Shown: in pieces, positions 54,234 through 62,987 of the stretch | How positions within the stretch are numbered: position 1 is the first letter of the stretch | Layout: each line of letters begins with the position of its first letter | Assembly: GCF_002858935.1 (NCBI RefSeq) | Contig: NZ_PJRT01000007.1 | Coordinates: 1-64,000, forward strand | Source: Pantoea endophytica | GTDB lineage: Bacteria; Pseudomonadota; Gammaproteobacteria; Enterobacterales; Enterobacteriaceae | Direction of reading: 5' to 3' | DNA length: 64,000 nucleotides | Program-made: the position numbers and the translations under genes | The notes under the pieces: model-generated | The model's input: only the letters and a program-made list of their open reading frames with translations | Told to the model about the DNA's origin: nothing | Database searches by the model: none

Positions 54234-54626
54234 ATGTCTGTTATCGACCATGTTGAGATTGCTGTAAAAAATGCTCTGGTATCGCTCAAATTCTTTGAAG
54301 CAGCCCTCGCTCCGCTGGGGTTCAGCTTGGTTGTTTCTGTACCCCCGGATCGGACTCTAACTGGTGGTGCCCGGTATGGATTGGGCCCGGAGGGGTACCC
54401 GAGGCTCTGGCTTCATGATAAAGACATAACAGGCGCCTCAACACATCTGGCTTTTGCTGCCAGTGAACGGGCCATAGTTGACGAATTCTGGCGTGCCGCT
54501 CTACAGGTAGGCGGTAGAGACAATGGCGAACCGGGAATTCGCAATCATTACCACTCTCACTATTACGCCGCTTATATCTTAGACCCTGACGGTAATAACA
54601 TCGAAGTCGTCTGTCAGAAAGGATGA
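54234..54626 (+). CDS. VOC-family (glyoxalase/dioxygenase-like) protein
   Basis: A 130-residue vicinal-oxygen-chelate fold protein. The start at 54234 has AGGAGGT seven bases upstream. N-terminal DHVEIAVKN and C-terminal YYAAYILDPDGNNIEVV are characteristic. A candidate metal residue set is His near the start, His in STHLAF and Glu near the end. It follows tetR after 16 bp and belongs to the same operon. The reaction is unknown. Confidence 0.88.
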   Translation: MSVIDHVEIAVKNALVSLKFFEAALAPLGFSLVVSVPPDRTLTGGARYGLGPEGYPRLWLHDKDITGASTHLAFAASERAIVDEFWRAALQVGGRDNGEPGIRNHYHSHYYAAYILDPDGNNIEVVCQKG

Positions 54627-54766
54627 GTAAGATGGCCGGACGTCACTTTGCGAAATTGAATCCCATCTGAATTACGGCCTGTTAGTTTCGCCTGGCTGCT
54701 ACCCGCGAAGTGAAATATCGTGTGGTGAGTTATTGCTTTGTTACGGCAGCAAAATTTACTGCCGCA

Positions 54767-55681
54767 TCAAACGTGGTGATTCAGCGGGCTTTCTGCACCA
54801 TCAGCGTCGTACCTTAGACTTGCAACGTCTTTCAAAGGAGTGCGGCCAAAGAAACGGGCGTACTCGCGATTAAACTGAGGCACGCTGCGATAACCCACCT
54901 CCATGGCAACAGACGTGACGCTCTGCTGGCGCGCCAGTAATTTGGTTCTGGCATGGAGAAGACGGACGCGCTTCTGATACTGGACCGGACTCATGTTTGT
55001 CACGGACTTAAAATGACGATGAAAAGCCGATACGCTCATGGCTTCCTGTGCGGCCAGTGATTCAACCACAAATTCATCAGCAAAATTATGTCTTATCCAG
55101 CGAATAGCATTACCTATCCGCGCCAGCATGGTTCCCGGTGAAGCAATATCCCTCAGCATCCAGCCATGTGGGCCTTTCAGAACATGATAAAGGATTTCAC
55201 GTTCATATACCGGTGCGAGAGCCGGGATATCTTCAGGGCTCTTCATCAGGCGAAGCATTCTTACCCAGGCATCCAGCAGCTCGGGCGTGACGGCAGCAAC
55301 GGAAAAAGCACCCGACTGTGGATCAGCCTTCACGGGAGTTAAATCAGCCAACAACGTCGCTATCCGCTCAGGTGTCAGGGTCAGACTGACCGCGAGATAA
55401 GGAGCACCGGTGGCCTCGGGAAGGACTTCGCCTACGGCTGGCAAATCTACTGACATGACAAAGTAAGAAGCAGGGTTGTAGTGGAATACCCGGTCACCTA
55501 CCGTCATGGATTTACTTCCCCGCAGTATGAGATTAACCATCGGCTCATAGACCGCAGCCAGAGCATGCGCGGGAACGTCCCCCTGCACCATTGCCACACG
55601 CGGTATACCGGTTTCGGTTCGCCAGAGTCGGGCATGAGCGGCCAGAAGGCGCAGTTCGTCAAGCAGGGGTTCCAGTGTCAA
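54767..55681 (-). CDS. AraC-family regulator, AraC_N type
   Basis: A 304-residue regulator. I place the start at TTG 55681, six bases after AGGAGG, because the longer frame runs into the opposite-strand SDR. The N-terminal AraC_N domain covers about 20-170 and the double helix-turn-helix about 195-290 (SVSAFHRHFKSVTNMS and RSVPQFNREYARFFG). It is the same subfamily as YqhC at 1251. It is divergent from the SDR-VOC-saccharopine-like gene set and probably activates it. Confidence 0.88.
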   Translation of the reverse strand: MTLEPLLDELRLLAAHARLWRTETGIPRVAMVQGDVPAHALAAVYEPMVNLILRGSKSMTVGDRVFHYNPASYFVMSVDLPAVGEVLPEATGAPYLAVSLTLTPERIATLLADLTPVKADPQSGAFSVAAVTPELLDAWVRMLRLMKSPEDIPALAPVYEREILYHVLKGPHGWMLRDIASPGTMLARIGNAIRWIRHNFADEFVVESLAAQEAMSVSAFHRHFKSVTNMSPVQYQKRVRLLHARTKLLARQQSVTSVAMEVGYRSVPQFNREYARFFGRTPLKDVASLRYDADGAESPLNHHV

Positions 55682-55813
55682 GGTCAGCCTCCTCAGTATG
55701 ATGATTAAAGCGAGCATAAAGCAGAAAAAGGCAAGAATCGAGCAGGAACGCAGAGGCAGAGCTGTCCCGGAGGTTTTATCCTTTTTCCTCTCGCAGACAG
55801 AAAGGATGAAACC

Positions 55814-56557
55814 TTGAAAATTGTACTGATTACCGGCGGCAGTGGCGGAATTGGCGCCAGTGTGGCGCAGCAGTGCGCGGCTAAAGGGATGGGGGTGATT
55901 GTGACTTATAACAGCCATCCTGAATCTGCCCTGAGGGTTGTGAAGGAGATTGAAGCGTCAGGCGGCCATGCCGTTGCGCTGCATCTGGATGTGGCTCGCA
56001 CCGAAACCTTCGGCACTTTCCGCGATGCCTTACTTGAGATAGTCAGTATCACCTGGGAACGTGAGCACATTGACGTGCTGGTAAACAACGCCGGGTTTGG
56101 ACTCTTCAACCCGATTGAAACGGTGACGGAGAGTGAGTTCGACACTCTTTTTGCCGTGCACCTGAAGGGCCCTTTTTTCCTGACCCAGAAGCTGCTGCCA
56201 CTGATTTGCGATGGAGGACACATCATCAACGTTACCAGCGCCACCACGCGCGTGGCGACGGCAGGTGTTGCGCCCTACGCTGCCTTTAAAGGCGGCCTTG
56301 AAGTACTGACCCGCTATATGGCCAAAGAGTTCGGGCCGCGGCGCATCCGGGCAAACGCAGTCTCTCCGGGTGCAATCCGTACGTCGCTTGGCGGAGGGCT
56401 GAATGATGAATTTGAGGCGCTACTCGCCTCACAGACCGCGCTGGAACGCGTGGGGGAGCCGGATGATGTCGGCCGGGTTATCGCAGGCCTGGTCTCTGAT
56501 GACGGCGTCTGGATCAACGCACAATCCATTGAGGTTGCCGGCGGCTACCAAATCTGA
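55814..56557 (+). CDS. Short-chain dehydrogenase/reductase
   Basis: A 247-residue SDR; start TTG 55814 after AAAGGATG. TGGSGGIG is the cofactor motif, NNAG in VNNAGFG, catalytic Ser in VTSATT and Tyr-Lys in YAAFK. It is distinct from the other two SDRs in the region. It is the first gene of a three-gene set controlled from the AraC side. The substrate is unknown. Confidence 0.9.
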   Translation: MKIVLITGGSGGIGASVAQQCAAKGMGVIVTYNSHPESALRVVKEIEASGGHAVALHLDVARTETFGTFRDALLEIVSITWEREHIDVLVNNAGFGLFNPIETVTESEFDTLFAVHLKGPFFLTQKLLPLICDGGHIINVTSATTRVATAGVAPYAAFKGGLEVLTRYMAKEFGPRRIRANAVSPGAIRTSLGGGLNDEFEALLASQTALERVGEPDDVGRVIAGLVSDDGVWINAQSIEVAGGYQI

Positions 56558-56574
56558 ATCCTTCCGGAGGTTTT

Positions 56575-56979
56575 ATGCTGGATCATCTGTTTCTTACGGT
56601 CAGCGATACAGACCGTTCTGTCCGTTTTTATACGGAAGCGCTTGCTCCTCTCGGCATCACGGTTCGTCATGATTATGACGGAAAAGAGGGGCCGCCCGGC
56701 CACCCGGATTTGAAAGGGTTCGGTGCTCAGGGCCGGATTTTTTTCTGGCTACGCGAAGGAACTGTTGCACCAGCTTCTGTACATGTCGGGTTTGTCGCAC
56801 GAAATCAGACAATGGTGAACGAAGCCTATGCTTCAGCCATGCGTGCCGGCGCGTCTGACAATGGCGCACCTGGCGCCCGGCTTCACTACGATCCCCGCTA
56901 CTACGCCGCCGGCGTTTTCGACCCCGATGGCTACAGCCTGGAATTTGTTTATAAAAAATGGCAGCACCCTCAACCATGA
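56575..56979 (+). CDS. VOC-family protein (second copy)
   Basis: A 134-residue VOC protein homologous to the one at 54234: DHLFLTVSDTDRSVRFYTEAL at the start and RYYAAGVFDPDGYSLEFVY at the end. His in VHVGFV and a C-terminal Glu are candidate metal ligands. GGAGG precedes the start, 17 bp after the SDR. It overlaps the next gene by 4 bp (ATGA). Confidence 0.88.
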   Translation: MLDHLFLTVSDTDRSVRFYTEALAPLGITVRHDYDGKEGPPGHPDLKGFGAQGRIFFWLREGTVAPASVHVGFVARNQTMVNEAYASAMRAGASDNGAPGARLHYDPRYYAAGVFDPDGYSLEFVYKKWQHPQP

Positions 56980-57959
56980 AAACATTACTGATTTATGGCG
57001 CCACCGGTTACACGGGACGCATGACCGCCGCCCAGGCTAAAAGTGCCGGCTTGAATATTATTATTGCCGGCAGAAACATGCAGCGGCTGGCCGCACTTGC
57101 CGGTGAACTTGACGTCAGTATGCGGGTATTCGGCCTGGAGGACGCTGCTGAAACCGCGCTGCAGCTGGCGGGCGTCGGCGTTGTGCTGAACTGCGCCGGG
57201 CCGTTTGCTGCTACAGCAGAACCGCTGATGAAAGCCTGCATAGACCAGGGTATTCATTACCTTGATATCACAGCGGAAATTAACGTTTACCGGCTGGCTG
57301 AGTCACTGGGAGATAGAGCGGCGGTGGCCGGAAGTATGCTACTGCCGGGCGTGGGCTGGGACGTGGTGCCTACCGACTGCCTGGCCGTTCGCCTTGTACG
57401 ACATGTACCGGAACCACGACGGTTGCGTATAGCATTACAGGTGGCCGGAACGATGTCCCGGGGGTCTGCCGTCAGCGCAGGCGAAATAATCGCAGCCGGC
57501 CTGCTGGAACGTGTTAACGGTATTCTGATGACGAAAGAGAATGCGCAGCCCGGCTGGTTTGATTTTGGTGAAGGCCCTGTGGCCTGTGCGCCGCTTTCCT
57601 TTGGCGATCTGGTGACGGCATGGCATTCAACCGGTATTCCAGATATTGAGATGTTTGTGAATGTAACAGGGGATGCCTTTCCGCAGGGTGATTTGTCCCT
57701 GCTTCCTGAAGGGCCCGGGCAGGATGAACGCGATGCAACTCGTGCACGCGCTGTTGCTGAGGTCACCGGAGCTGACGGAAGGGTCCACCGGGCTGTGATC
57801 GGGACGGTTAACGGATATTCCTATACGCCGCTTGCGGCCACAGAGGCTGCGAGGCGTGTTCTGAACGGTGACTGTTTTCCCGGTTTTCAGACGCCGGCGA
57901 TCGTTTTTGGTAGTGAGTTTGCGCTGAGTATTGCGGGTACGTGGCTCCAGCTCTCCTGA
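56976..57959 (+). CDS. Saccharopine-dehydrogenase-like NAD(P)-binding protein
   Basis: A 327-residue protein with an N-terminal Rossmann fold (LIYGATGYTGRMTAAQA), NCAGPF at about 70-75 and YLDITAE, the signature of saccharopine dehydrogenase-like or trans-acting enoyl reductase proteins. It is unlikely to act on saccharopine. It is the last of a coupled three-gene set. Length is somewhat below the usual 390-410 residues, so it may lack C-terminal parts of the family. Confidence 0.85.
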   Translation: MKTLLIYGATGYTGRMTAAQAKSAGLNIIIAGRNMQRLAALAGELDVSMRVFGLEDAAETALQLAGVGVVLNCAGPFAATAEPLMKACIDQGIHYLDITAEINVYRLAESLGDRAAVAGSMLLPGVGWDVVPTDCLAVRLVRHVPEPRRLRIALQVAGTMSRGSAVSAGEIIAAGLLERVNGILMTKENAQPGWFDFGEGPVACAPLSFGDLVTAWHSTGIPDIEMFVNVTGDAFPQGDLSLLPEGPGQDERDATRARAVAEVTGADGRVHRAVIGTVNGYSYTPLAATEAARRVLNGDCFPGFQTPAIVFGSEFALSIAGTWLQLS

Positions 57960-58117
57960 CTCTGTTAATAAGCTGCACCGGTCAGCAATGAGCTGGCCGG
58001 TGCCCCGCAATTAAACGTCAGGGTAAAAGCGACGCTTTTTTCAGCGTGATAGCAGAGAATTCATTTTTCGTGGTACCGACAGTTGTTTTACTGATGTTGC
58101 CCAAAAATATTCCTTAG

Positions 58118-58864
58118 TCAGATCTGAGATGCACCGCCATCGGCAAAAATTTCCGCGCCGTTAATATAACTGGCATCTTCACTGGCGAGGAAGACTACAG
58201 CTTTTGCTATTTCTTCAGTCTGGCCGATACGGCCAATCGGACTGCGGTCACGCAAAGATTGCAGAATGGCGTCAACGGGCTCGGGAAGGAAATCGTGTAA
58301 GGATTGAGTATCCACCGGTCCGGGGCTGAGGATATTAATGCGAACGCCAGCACCTTTTATGTCCAAAATCCAGCTGCGTACCATTGCACGTAAAGCAGCC
58401 TTGGTGCCTCCATAAACACTGAGGCCCTGACCAGGATTAATGGAGGCCGTTGAGCCTGTGATAATAATGCTGCTGCCTGGTTTCATAAGTGGTAATGCTT
58501 TCTGAACGGTAAACGTGATACCCCTTACGTTCGTTGTGAACTGACGATCGAACTTCTCCGGGGTAATCTGCCCGAGGGGTTCAAATTCGCCCATGCCGGC
58601 ATTTGCTATCAGAATGTCAATACGACCAAACCGGGACAATATTTGCTTATAAAAACTATCCAGTTCGGAGAGGCTGGATACATCCACCTGAAACTGACTC
58701 GCATCCGGCCCAAGAGTACTAAGTGCGGATTTAAGTTTATTTTTGTCCCGGCCGGTAATGATCACAGTTGCACCGAGTGCTGCTAATTCCTGTGCGATCC
58801 CAAGACCAATGCCAGATGATGCGCCGGTCACAACCGCGATTTTGTTCTGAAAAGAGTGAGTCAC
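58118..58864 (-). CDS. Short-chain dehydrogenase/reductase (cassette B)
   Basis: A 248-residue classical SDR; start GTG 58864. Cofactor motif TGASSGIG, NAG in IANAGMG, Ser in ITGSTAS and YGGTK. It is a clear paralogue of the SDR at 52735, sharing length, ends and placement next to a TetR reading frame and the same operator type. The TetR on its 5' side is a pseudogene, so control by its own repressor is lost. Confidence 0.92.
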   Translation of the reverse strand: MTHSFQNKIAVVTGASSGIGLGIAQELAALGATVIITGRDKNKLKSALSTLGPDASQFQVDVSSLSELDSFYKQILSRFGRIDILIANAGMGEFEPLGQITPEKFDRQFTTNVRGITFTVQKALPLMKPGSSIIITGSTASINPGQGLSVYGGTKAALRAMVRSWILDIKGAGVRINILSPGPVDTQSLHDFLPEPVDAILQSLRDRSPIGRIGQTEEIAKAVVFLASEDASYINGAEIFADGGASQI

Positions 58865-58895
58865 TATGTATTCTCCTGATTATCGTGAGCTGGAT

Positions 58896-58913
58896 TTATA
58901 GTGATCACTACAT
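58896..58913. promoter_or_regulatory. TetR-type operator O3 (cassette B)
   Basis: TTATAGTGATCACTACAT matches the reverse complement of O1 at 16 of 18 bases by eye. It lies 32 bp upstream of the SDR start. Confidence 0.72.
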
Positions 58914-59003
58914 TAAAAATTAAATCCTCACAAGTTAAAATTCAAATTAGATTTAAAAGATGATTTATATCAACAATATGATTAAGTTGGTGTATGTAGA
59001 TTG

Positions 59004-59021
59004 TTTTAGTGGTTACTACAT
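59004..59021. promoter_or_regulatory. TetR-type operator O4 (cassette B)
   Basis: TTTTAGTGGTTACTACAT, more degenerate; its centre is 108 bp from O3 and it lies 15 bp before the tetR pseudogene. Confidence 0.6.
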
Positions 59022-59035
59022 TAACTTTTTCAGAA

Positions 59036-59200
59036 ATGAAGTTAAAACAAGAGAGCAGGTTGCGACGATCTGCATTTTAACGCGAAGCATTAGTCGCAAT
59101 TGCACAGGCACTCTTTCATGAGCATGGCTATGACGCTGTCAGGATTGCTGACCTGAAGCGGGGGCTGAACACCAAGCCGGATATCAAGGCACATACCTGA
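59036..59200 (+). pseudogene. tetR remnant of cassette B
   Basis: From ATG 59036 the frame reads MKLKQESRLRRSAF, stop, then REALVAIAQALFHEHGYD and further helix-turn-helix residues AVRIADLKRGLN, ending at a stop at 59198. It aligns with the start of the TetR at 53618 (RRVFDRESGVQTAKALFHQ). It has a nonsense codon at the Asp after the Phe and is cut off within the helix-turn-helix, so no functional repressor is made. Confidence 0.78.
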
Positions 59201-59239
59201 CTGTTCATCGATAATCATGAGGGTCCATACAGGACAACG

Positions 59240-59446
59240 GTCAAACGTGACGTAAAACATTCCAAATCCGGTAAATTTCCGACATTTCAGATCCGGATCG
59301 CACTTGAGCTAAAAGCGCAGTTCAAAGTTGCAGCGACAGAGGCGTGGATGGGGCTTGGGAACTGGTTGAAAATGCCTGGACGGAGGGGGTTGGAGCAATG
59401 GGGGTTGAATTTAGAAGTAGGTTGTATTAGCTCATGGTTGATGTGA
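59240..59446 (+). pseudogene. Possible Arc/CopG-like small DNA-binding remnant
   Basis: An open frame without a good start codon (GTC 59240) reads VKRDVKHSKSGKF, then FQIRIALELKAQFKVAATEA and GNWLKMPGRRGLEQWG to a stop at 59444. This pattern looks like an Arc/CopG-type ribbon-helix-helix repressor or antitoxin. The absent start suggests decay. I cannot confirm the family without a search. Confidence 0.35.
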
Positions 59447-59860
59447 TGTGTTTGTTGAACAGCGCAAAAGTTTATTTGATAGTCCGCTGTGTGCCAATAG
59501 CGGACGTCGCCGTTCAATTTTTATGAAAAAAAGCCCAAATCATTTGGGCTCGAAATTGTGGAGTAAATATTTTCATTCTTCCCTTTTGCGGTAGGGTTGA
59601 GTGAATTGTAATCGTGATTAGCTTCAGCCTTTTATTATTCTATGCTTTAAAGAAATTTGGTGGTTTATTTATCCATCGGTTAGGTGATTGTTTTATCAAT
59701 ATATGCTTTTAATTGGCTTCGTTTCTTGACGGATTTCTCTATAGGTACGATTAATTAATAGGGACATATTTAATGGCTTGGTAATGTTGAGGTTGGAAAT
59801 TCATAAGGACCAAACTGCTCATTTATCAATATGTTAAATTTAATAACCACAGGGGAAATG
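59447..59860. other. AT-rich gap with a minus-strand terminator
   Basis: No gene recognised. At 59525-59550 the hairpin AGCCCAAAT/ATTTGGGCT is flanked on the left by an A-run, which makes a minus-strand terminator. Nothing else is seen. Confidence 0.5.
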
Positions 59861-60250
59861 ATGAAAAAGAACACTAATGAACATACAAATGAATCAGAGA
59901 CCTTGCTTAAGAGCGGACTTGCCTGGAATGGCCAACGTTTAGAGAGCTATCCCTCTGGCGAACTTGAAATTACTGTTATGAAAATGACCATCCCCGCTCA
60001 TTCAGAGTTACCATGGCATACTCATCCCATTCCTAATACTGCCTACATTCTGTCCGGCTCTCTGACCATTGAAGACAAAGACAGCGGAGAAACCAAAACC
60101 TTTCATGCTGGCGAGGCTTTCAATGAGTCCATCGATATAGCACACCGAGGATTCACCACGGATGAAAGCGTTGACGTCATCATCTTCTACGCAGGCGCAA
60201 AGGGTGAGGAGCTCTCCGTCCCTTTACCTGGAGAAGAATCTGAGTATTAA
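59861..60250 (+). CDS. Cupin-domain protein
   Basis: A 129-residue single-domain cupin; start at 59861 after AGGGG. Metal-binding motif 1 is HTHPIPNTAYILSG; motif 2 (GEAFNESIDIAHRG) is less typical. The N-terminus is hydrophilic, so the protein is cytoplasmic. Its function is unknown; such proteins can be dioxygenases, isomerases or sensors. It has no partner gene. Confidence 0.78.
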   Translation: MKKNTNEHTNESETLLKSGLAWNGQRLESYPSGELEITVMKMTIPAHSELPWHTHPIPNTAYILSGSLTIEDKDSGETKTFHAGEAFNESIDIAHRGFTTDESVDVIIFYAGAKGEELSVPLPGEESEY

Positions 60251-60354
60251 GGCATCCAGTGCTTACTACTAATTGATTTTTAGAATGAATGGCGGTGGTG
60301 AAAGCTACCTCCATTCATCTGCATTACCTGTATGAGGCCGACACGTTTGACTCC

Positions 60355-61221
60355 TTACTGGTTCAACCCTAATCCTTTTTTATCTAAAAACTCAGTAATT
60401 GTTTGCGCGAGTTTTCGTATCTGGGAATCGTCACGCAGGTCTGGATGTTTCGCTAACCAGATATCCAGCGTTAGCATTGGTTGTTCAGTGGGCAATTTAA
60501 TCAGCCGTGGTTCTTTATCCGCTAAAAAACAGGGTAAACCCGCTACACCAATTCCTGAACAAGCTGCCTCATATTGATTGCTCAAATCGCTGACTTCACA
60601 ACTAACCCGCCTGTTTCCTCTAACCTCATACAGCCATCTTTTATGCGCGAAACTGGGTTCCTTGTGGGAATAAGCAATAAAATCCCAGCTTGAAGGATTT
60701 TTAATATTCCTGTAATCAGGCGTGGTATATAAACCAAACTTCATCAGACCTGCTTTTTTTATAATATCGGTCTCTTCTATTGGCGGAGAGAGGCGCAGCG
60801 ATAAATCAGCTTCCATTTTTGAAAGAGACACAAATTGTGGTTCACTCTGAATAGAAAGCTGTATGTCAGGATTTTGCTGCGTCATCTCAAAAAGAGCGGG
60901 AGCAAAAAAATGTCGGGCGAGTATTGGTGGAGCCGAGATCGCTACCCTTGAACGGGTAGATGTTTTACCGGAGGAGGAAAGTCGCGCAACGGAATAAACT
61001 TTCGCCTCAATATCCTTTGCCTCTTTTAAAATTTTTTCACCAATCGGTGTCAGGCGTGCTTCACGAGGTCGTCGGATGACAAGTTGAATGCCCAATACTG
61101 CTTCAAGCGATGCAAGCCTGCGACTCACTGTGGCTTGATCAACTTTCAAATCTTTTGCAGCACCTGAAATCGTACCGGCTTTAGCAATGGCCAGAAAAAA
61201 ACGGAGATCTTCCCAATTCAT
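60355..61221 (-). CDS. LysR-family regulator
   Basis: A 288-residue LysR regulator with an N-terminal winged helix (LRFFLAIAKAGTISGAAKDLKVDQATVSRRL) and a C-terminal effector-binding domain. It is divergent from the DHA2-type exporter and probably controls it. A TTTGCA-N9-TGCAAA palindrome lies just upstream of its start. The inducer is unknown. Confidence 0.92.
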   Translation of the reverse strand: MNWEDLRFFLAIAKAGTISGAAKDLKVDQATVSRRLASLEAVLGIQLVIRRPREARLTPIGEKILKEAKDIEAKVYSVARLSSSGKTSTRSRVAISAPPILARHFFAPALFEMTQQNPDIQLSIQSEPQFVSLSKMEADLSLRLSPPIEETDIIKKAGLMKFGLYTTPDYRNIKNPSSWDFIAYSHKEPSFAHKRWLYEVRGNRRVSCEVSDLSNQYEAACSGIGVAGLPCFLADKEPRLIKLPTEQPMLTLDIWLAKHPDLRDDSQIRKLAQTITEFLDKKGLGLNQ

Positions 61222-61233
61222 GATGTATGCGTT

Positions 61234-61254
61234 TTTGCATGGATGGTGTGCAAA
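61234..61254. promoter_or_regulatory. Inverted repeat, candidate LysR site
   Basis: TTTGCA and TGCAAA are separated by 9 bp, in the T-N11-A form used by LysR proteins, between the divergent regulator and exporter. Confidence 0.6.
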
Positions 61255-61326
61255 TTTTAGTATTTACGCATGTCGTGTCAATTCTTATCCTTTAGTCATG
61301 ATTCACTCATTTTGGCTTAGTTTGTA

Positions 61327-62697
61327 ATGTCGAAAATAACGCCCACTTTAGCGGCAACACTCATCTCATCCTGCATGGGCTTTTTGGTCGTTCAACTCGA
61401 TGTCAGCGTGGTTAATGTTGGATTGAGCGCATTGAGAGAGGCGTTTAAAACCGACCTTACTGGCCTTCAATGGGTCATCAATAGTTATGCTTTAGTGTTT
61501 TCAGCACTGCTAATTCTTGGAGGCGCATTAGGGGATAAGTACGGTGCAAAGACTGTCTTTGCCTGGGGATTTGGCATCTTTACGTTCGGATCGATCGGCT
61601 GTGGGTTAGCTGACGGCATGGCAATGTTGATTACGCTGCGTGGTATTCAGGGAATTGGCGCTGCCCTGTTGGTACCCACCTCCTTAACGTTAATCAGGCT
61701 GACTTTCCAGGATACAAATACCCGTCGTACGGCCGTTGCTATGTGGGGTGCCTGTGGAGGTATCGCTCTTGCTGCAGGACCGGTGCTGGGCGGCATCCTC
61801 ATCCAGTATTTGGGCTGGCGAAGCGTGTTTTTAATCAATGTTCCCATTGGCCTTATCGCAATTATCCTCATCCTGCGTTTTGCTCCAGCTTCTCCACGTG
61901 TTGATAAGAAAGTCGATGTGCCGGGTCAGATAGCAAGCGCTATTGCCATCGCTTCCCTGACATATGCCCTGACAGAATCGAGCGATCGGGGCTGGACAAT
62001 GTTGCCTCTTGTAGCGTTATGTCTGGCAATCCTCTCAACCTTAATATTTACAGTCACGGAAAGGCATGTGGCGGATCCTATGCTGCCTCCTCGTTTAGTC
62101 AAAAATAAGATGCTGATTGCAATGTGCCTTAGTGGCGCCGTCATCAACCTGGTTTTTTACGGCACCGTTTTTGTTCTAAGCCTCTTTTTCCAGACCGTTA
62201 AAGGCTACGGTGCATTCCAGACTGGCATCGCTTTCATTCCTTTGACTGCCGTGCTGACCGTATCAACGATGATATCTTCACGAGTTGCACGTCGGGTAAG
62301 TGCGATACGTATCATCACCACCGGATTTAGCGTGCAAATTATCGGGTTTTTATTGTTATCCCAATTATCGGTTAACTCATCTTTATGGCTACTGAATGGC
62401 GCACTAATGCTGGTCGGTATGGGTAGCGCGATGTCAGTACCCTCAGTTACAAATACGATGCTCGCTTCAGTTTCACAGCACGATGCCGGTATATCCTCGG
62501 GTTTGATGGCGTCAGCAAGACAGTTAGGTGGGGTCGTTGGCGTCGCCATCTTTGGGGCGCTAATAACACATACCGATACTGCAACATTTTCGCGCGGTAT
62601 GGCTAAAGCGATGCTGCTCTCTGCCTTGGTTTTGTTGTTCTGCATAGTGATAAATCTCATTATGACGAGACGCGCACGCGAAGCAGTCGAGATTTAG
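61327..62697 (+). CDS. MFS drug exporter, DHA2 (EmrB/QacA) type
   Basis: A 456-residue MFS antiporter with a motif C-type sequence (GPVLGGILIQYLGWRSVFLIN) and motif A-like GGALGDKYGAKTVF. The early sequence LVVQLDVSVVNVGL is typical of the DHA2 family, which has 14 TM helices. It is probably a drug or toxic metabolite exporter regulated by the divergent LysR. The substrate is unknown. Confidence 0.9.
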   Translation: MSKITPTLAATLISSCMGFLVVQLDVSVVNVGLSALREAFKTDLTGLQWVINSYALVFSALLILGGALGDKYGAKTVFAWGFGIFTFGSIGCGLADGMAMLITLRGIQGIGAALLVPTSLTLIRLTFQDTNTRRTAVAMWGACGGIALAAGPVLGGILIQYLGWRSVFLINVPIGLIAIILILRFAPASPRVDKKVDVPGQIASAIAIASLTYALTESSDRGWTMLPLVALCLAILSTLIFTVTERHVADPMLPPRLVKNKMLIAMCLSGAVINLVFYGTVFVLSLFFQTVKGYGAFQTGIAFIPLTAVLTVSTMISSRVARRVSAIRIITTGFSVQIIGFLLLSQLSVNSSLWLLNGALMLVGMGSAMSVPSVTNTMLASVSQHDAGISSGLMASARQLGGVVGVAIFGALITHTDTATFSRGMAKAMLLSALVLLFCIVINLIMTRRAREAVEI

Positions 62698-62960
62698 TTC
62701 TCACTGTCAAGATGGATGCCGACATTGAACACAACCATTGCAAACGCCCTGTTTGTTAACTTCAAATGAACTGACCCTTTATCATGATGCATGACCAAAT
62801 TTACACTGTAAATTAGAGTTATCAGGGGGTATTGGAGTCATAGTTCCCATCTGGCAAACTGTCCGGCAACGCTCATAGCTGCAGGCAAATAAGTCTATTT
62901 TCAGGTGATCAACTGTTATGGCAGTAATCGCTAATGAAGATAGCGCCTTCATGTTATGAT

Positions 62961-62977
62961 ATACCCCGGTACAGTAT
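62961..62977. promoter_or_regulatory. Candidate FrmR/RcnR-type operator
   Basis: ATACCCCGGTACAGTAT has a short C/G tract between A/T-rich inverted ends, like known FrmR and RcnR sites. It lies 10 bp before the repressor start. A GGGGGTAT run also lies near 62825. Confidence 0.45.
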
Positions 62978-62987
62978 GTGAGGATGT

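Noticed and set aside
59287..59517. 76-codon minus-strand frame
   Set aside because: It is antisense to the Arc/CopG-like remnant, which has the more protein-like sequence.
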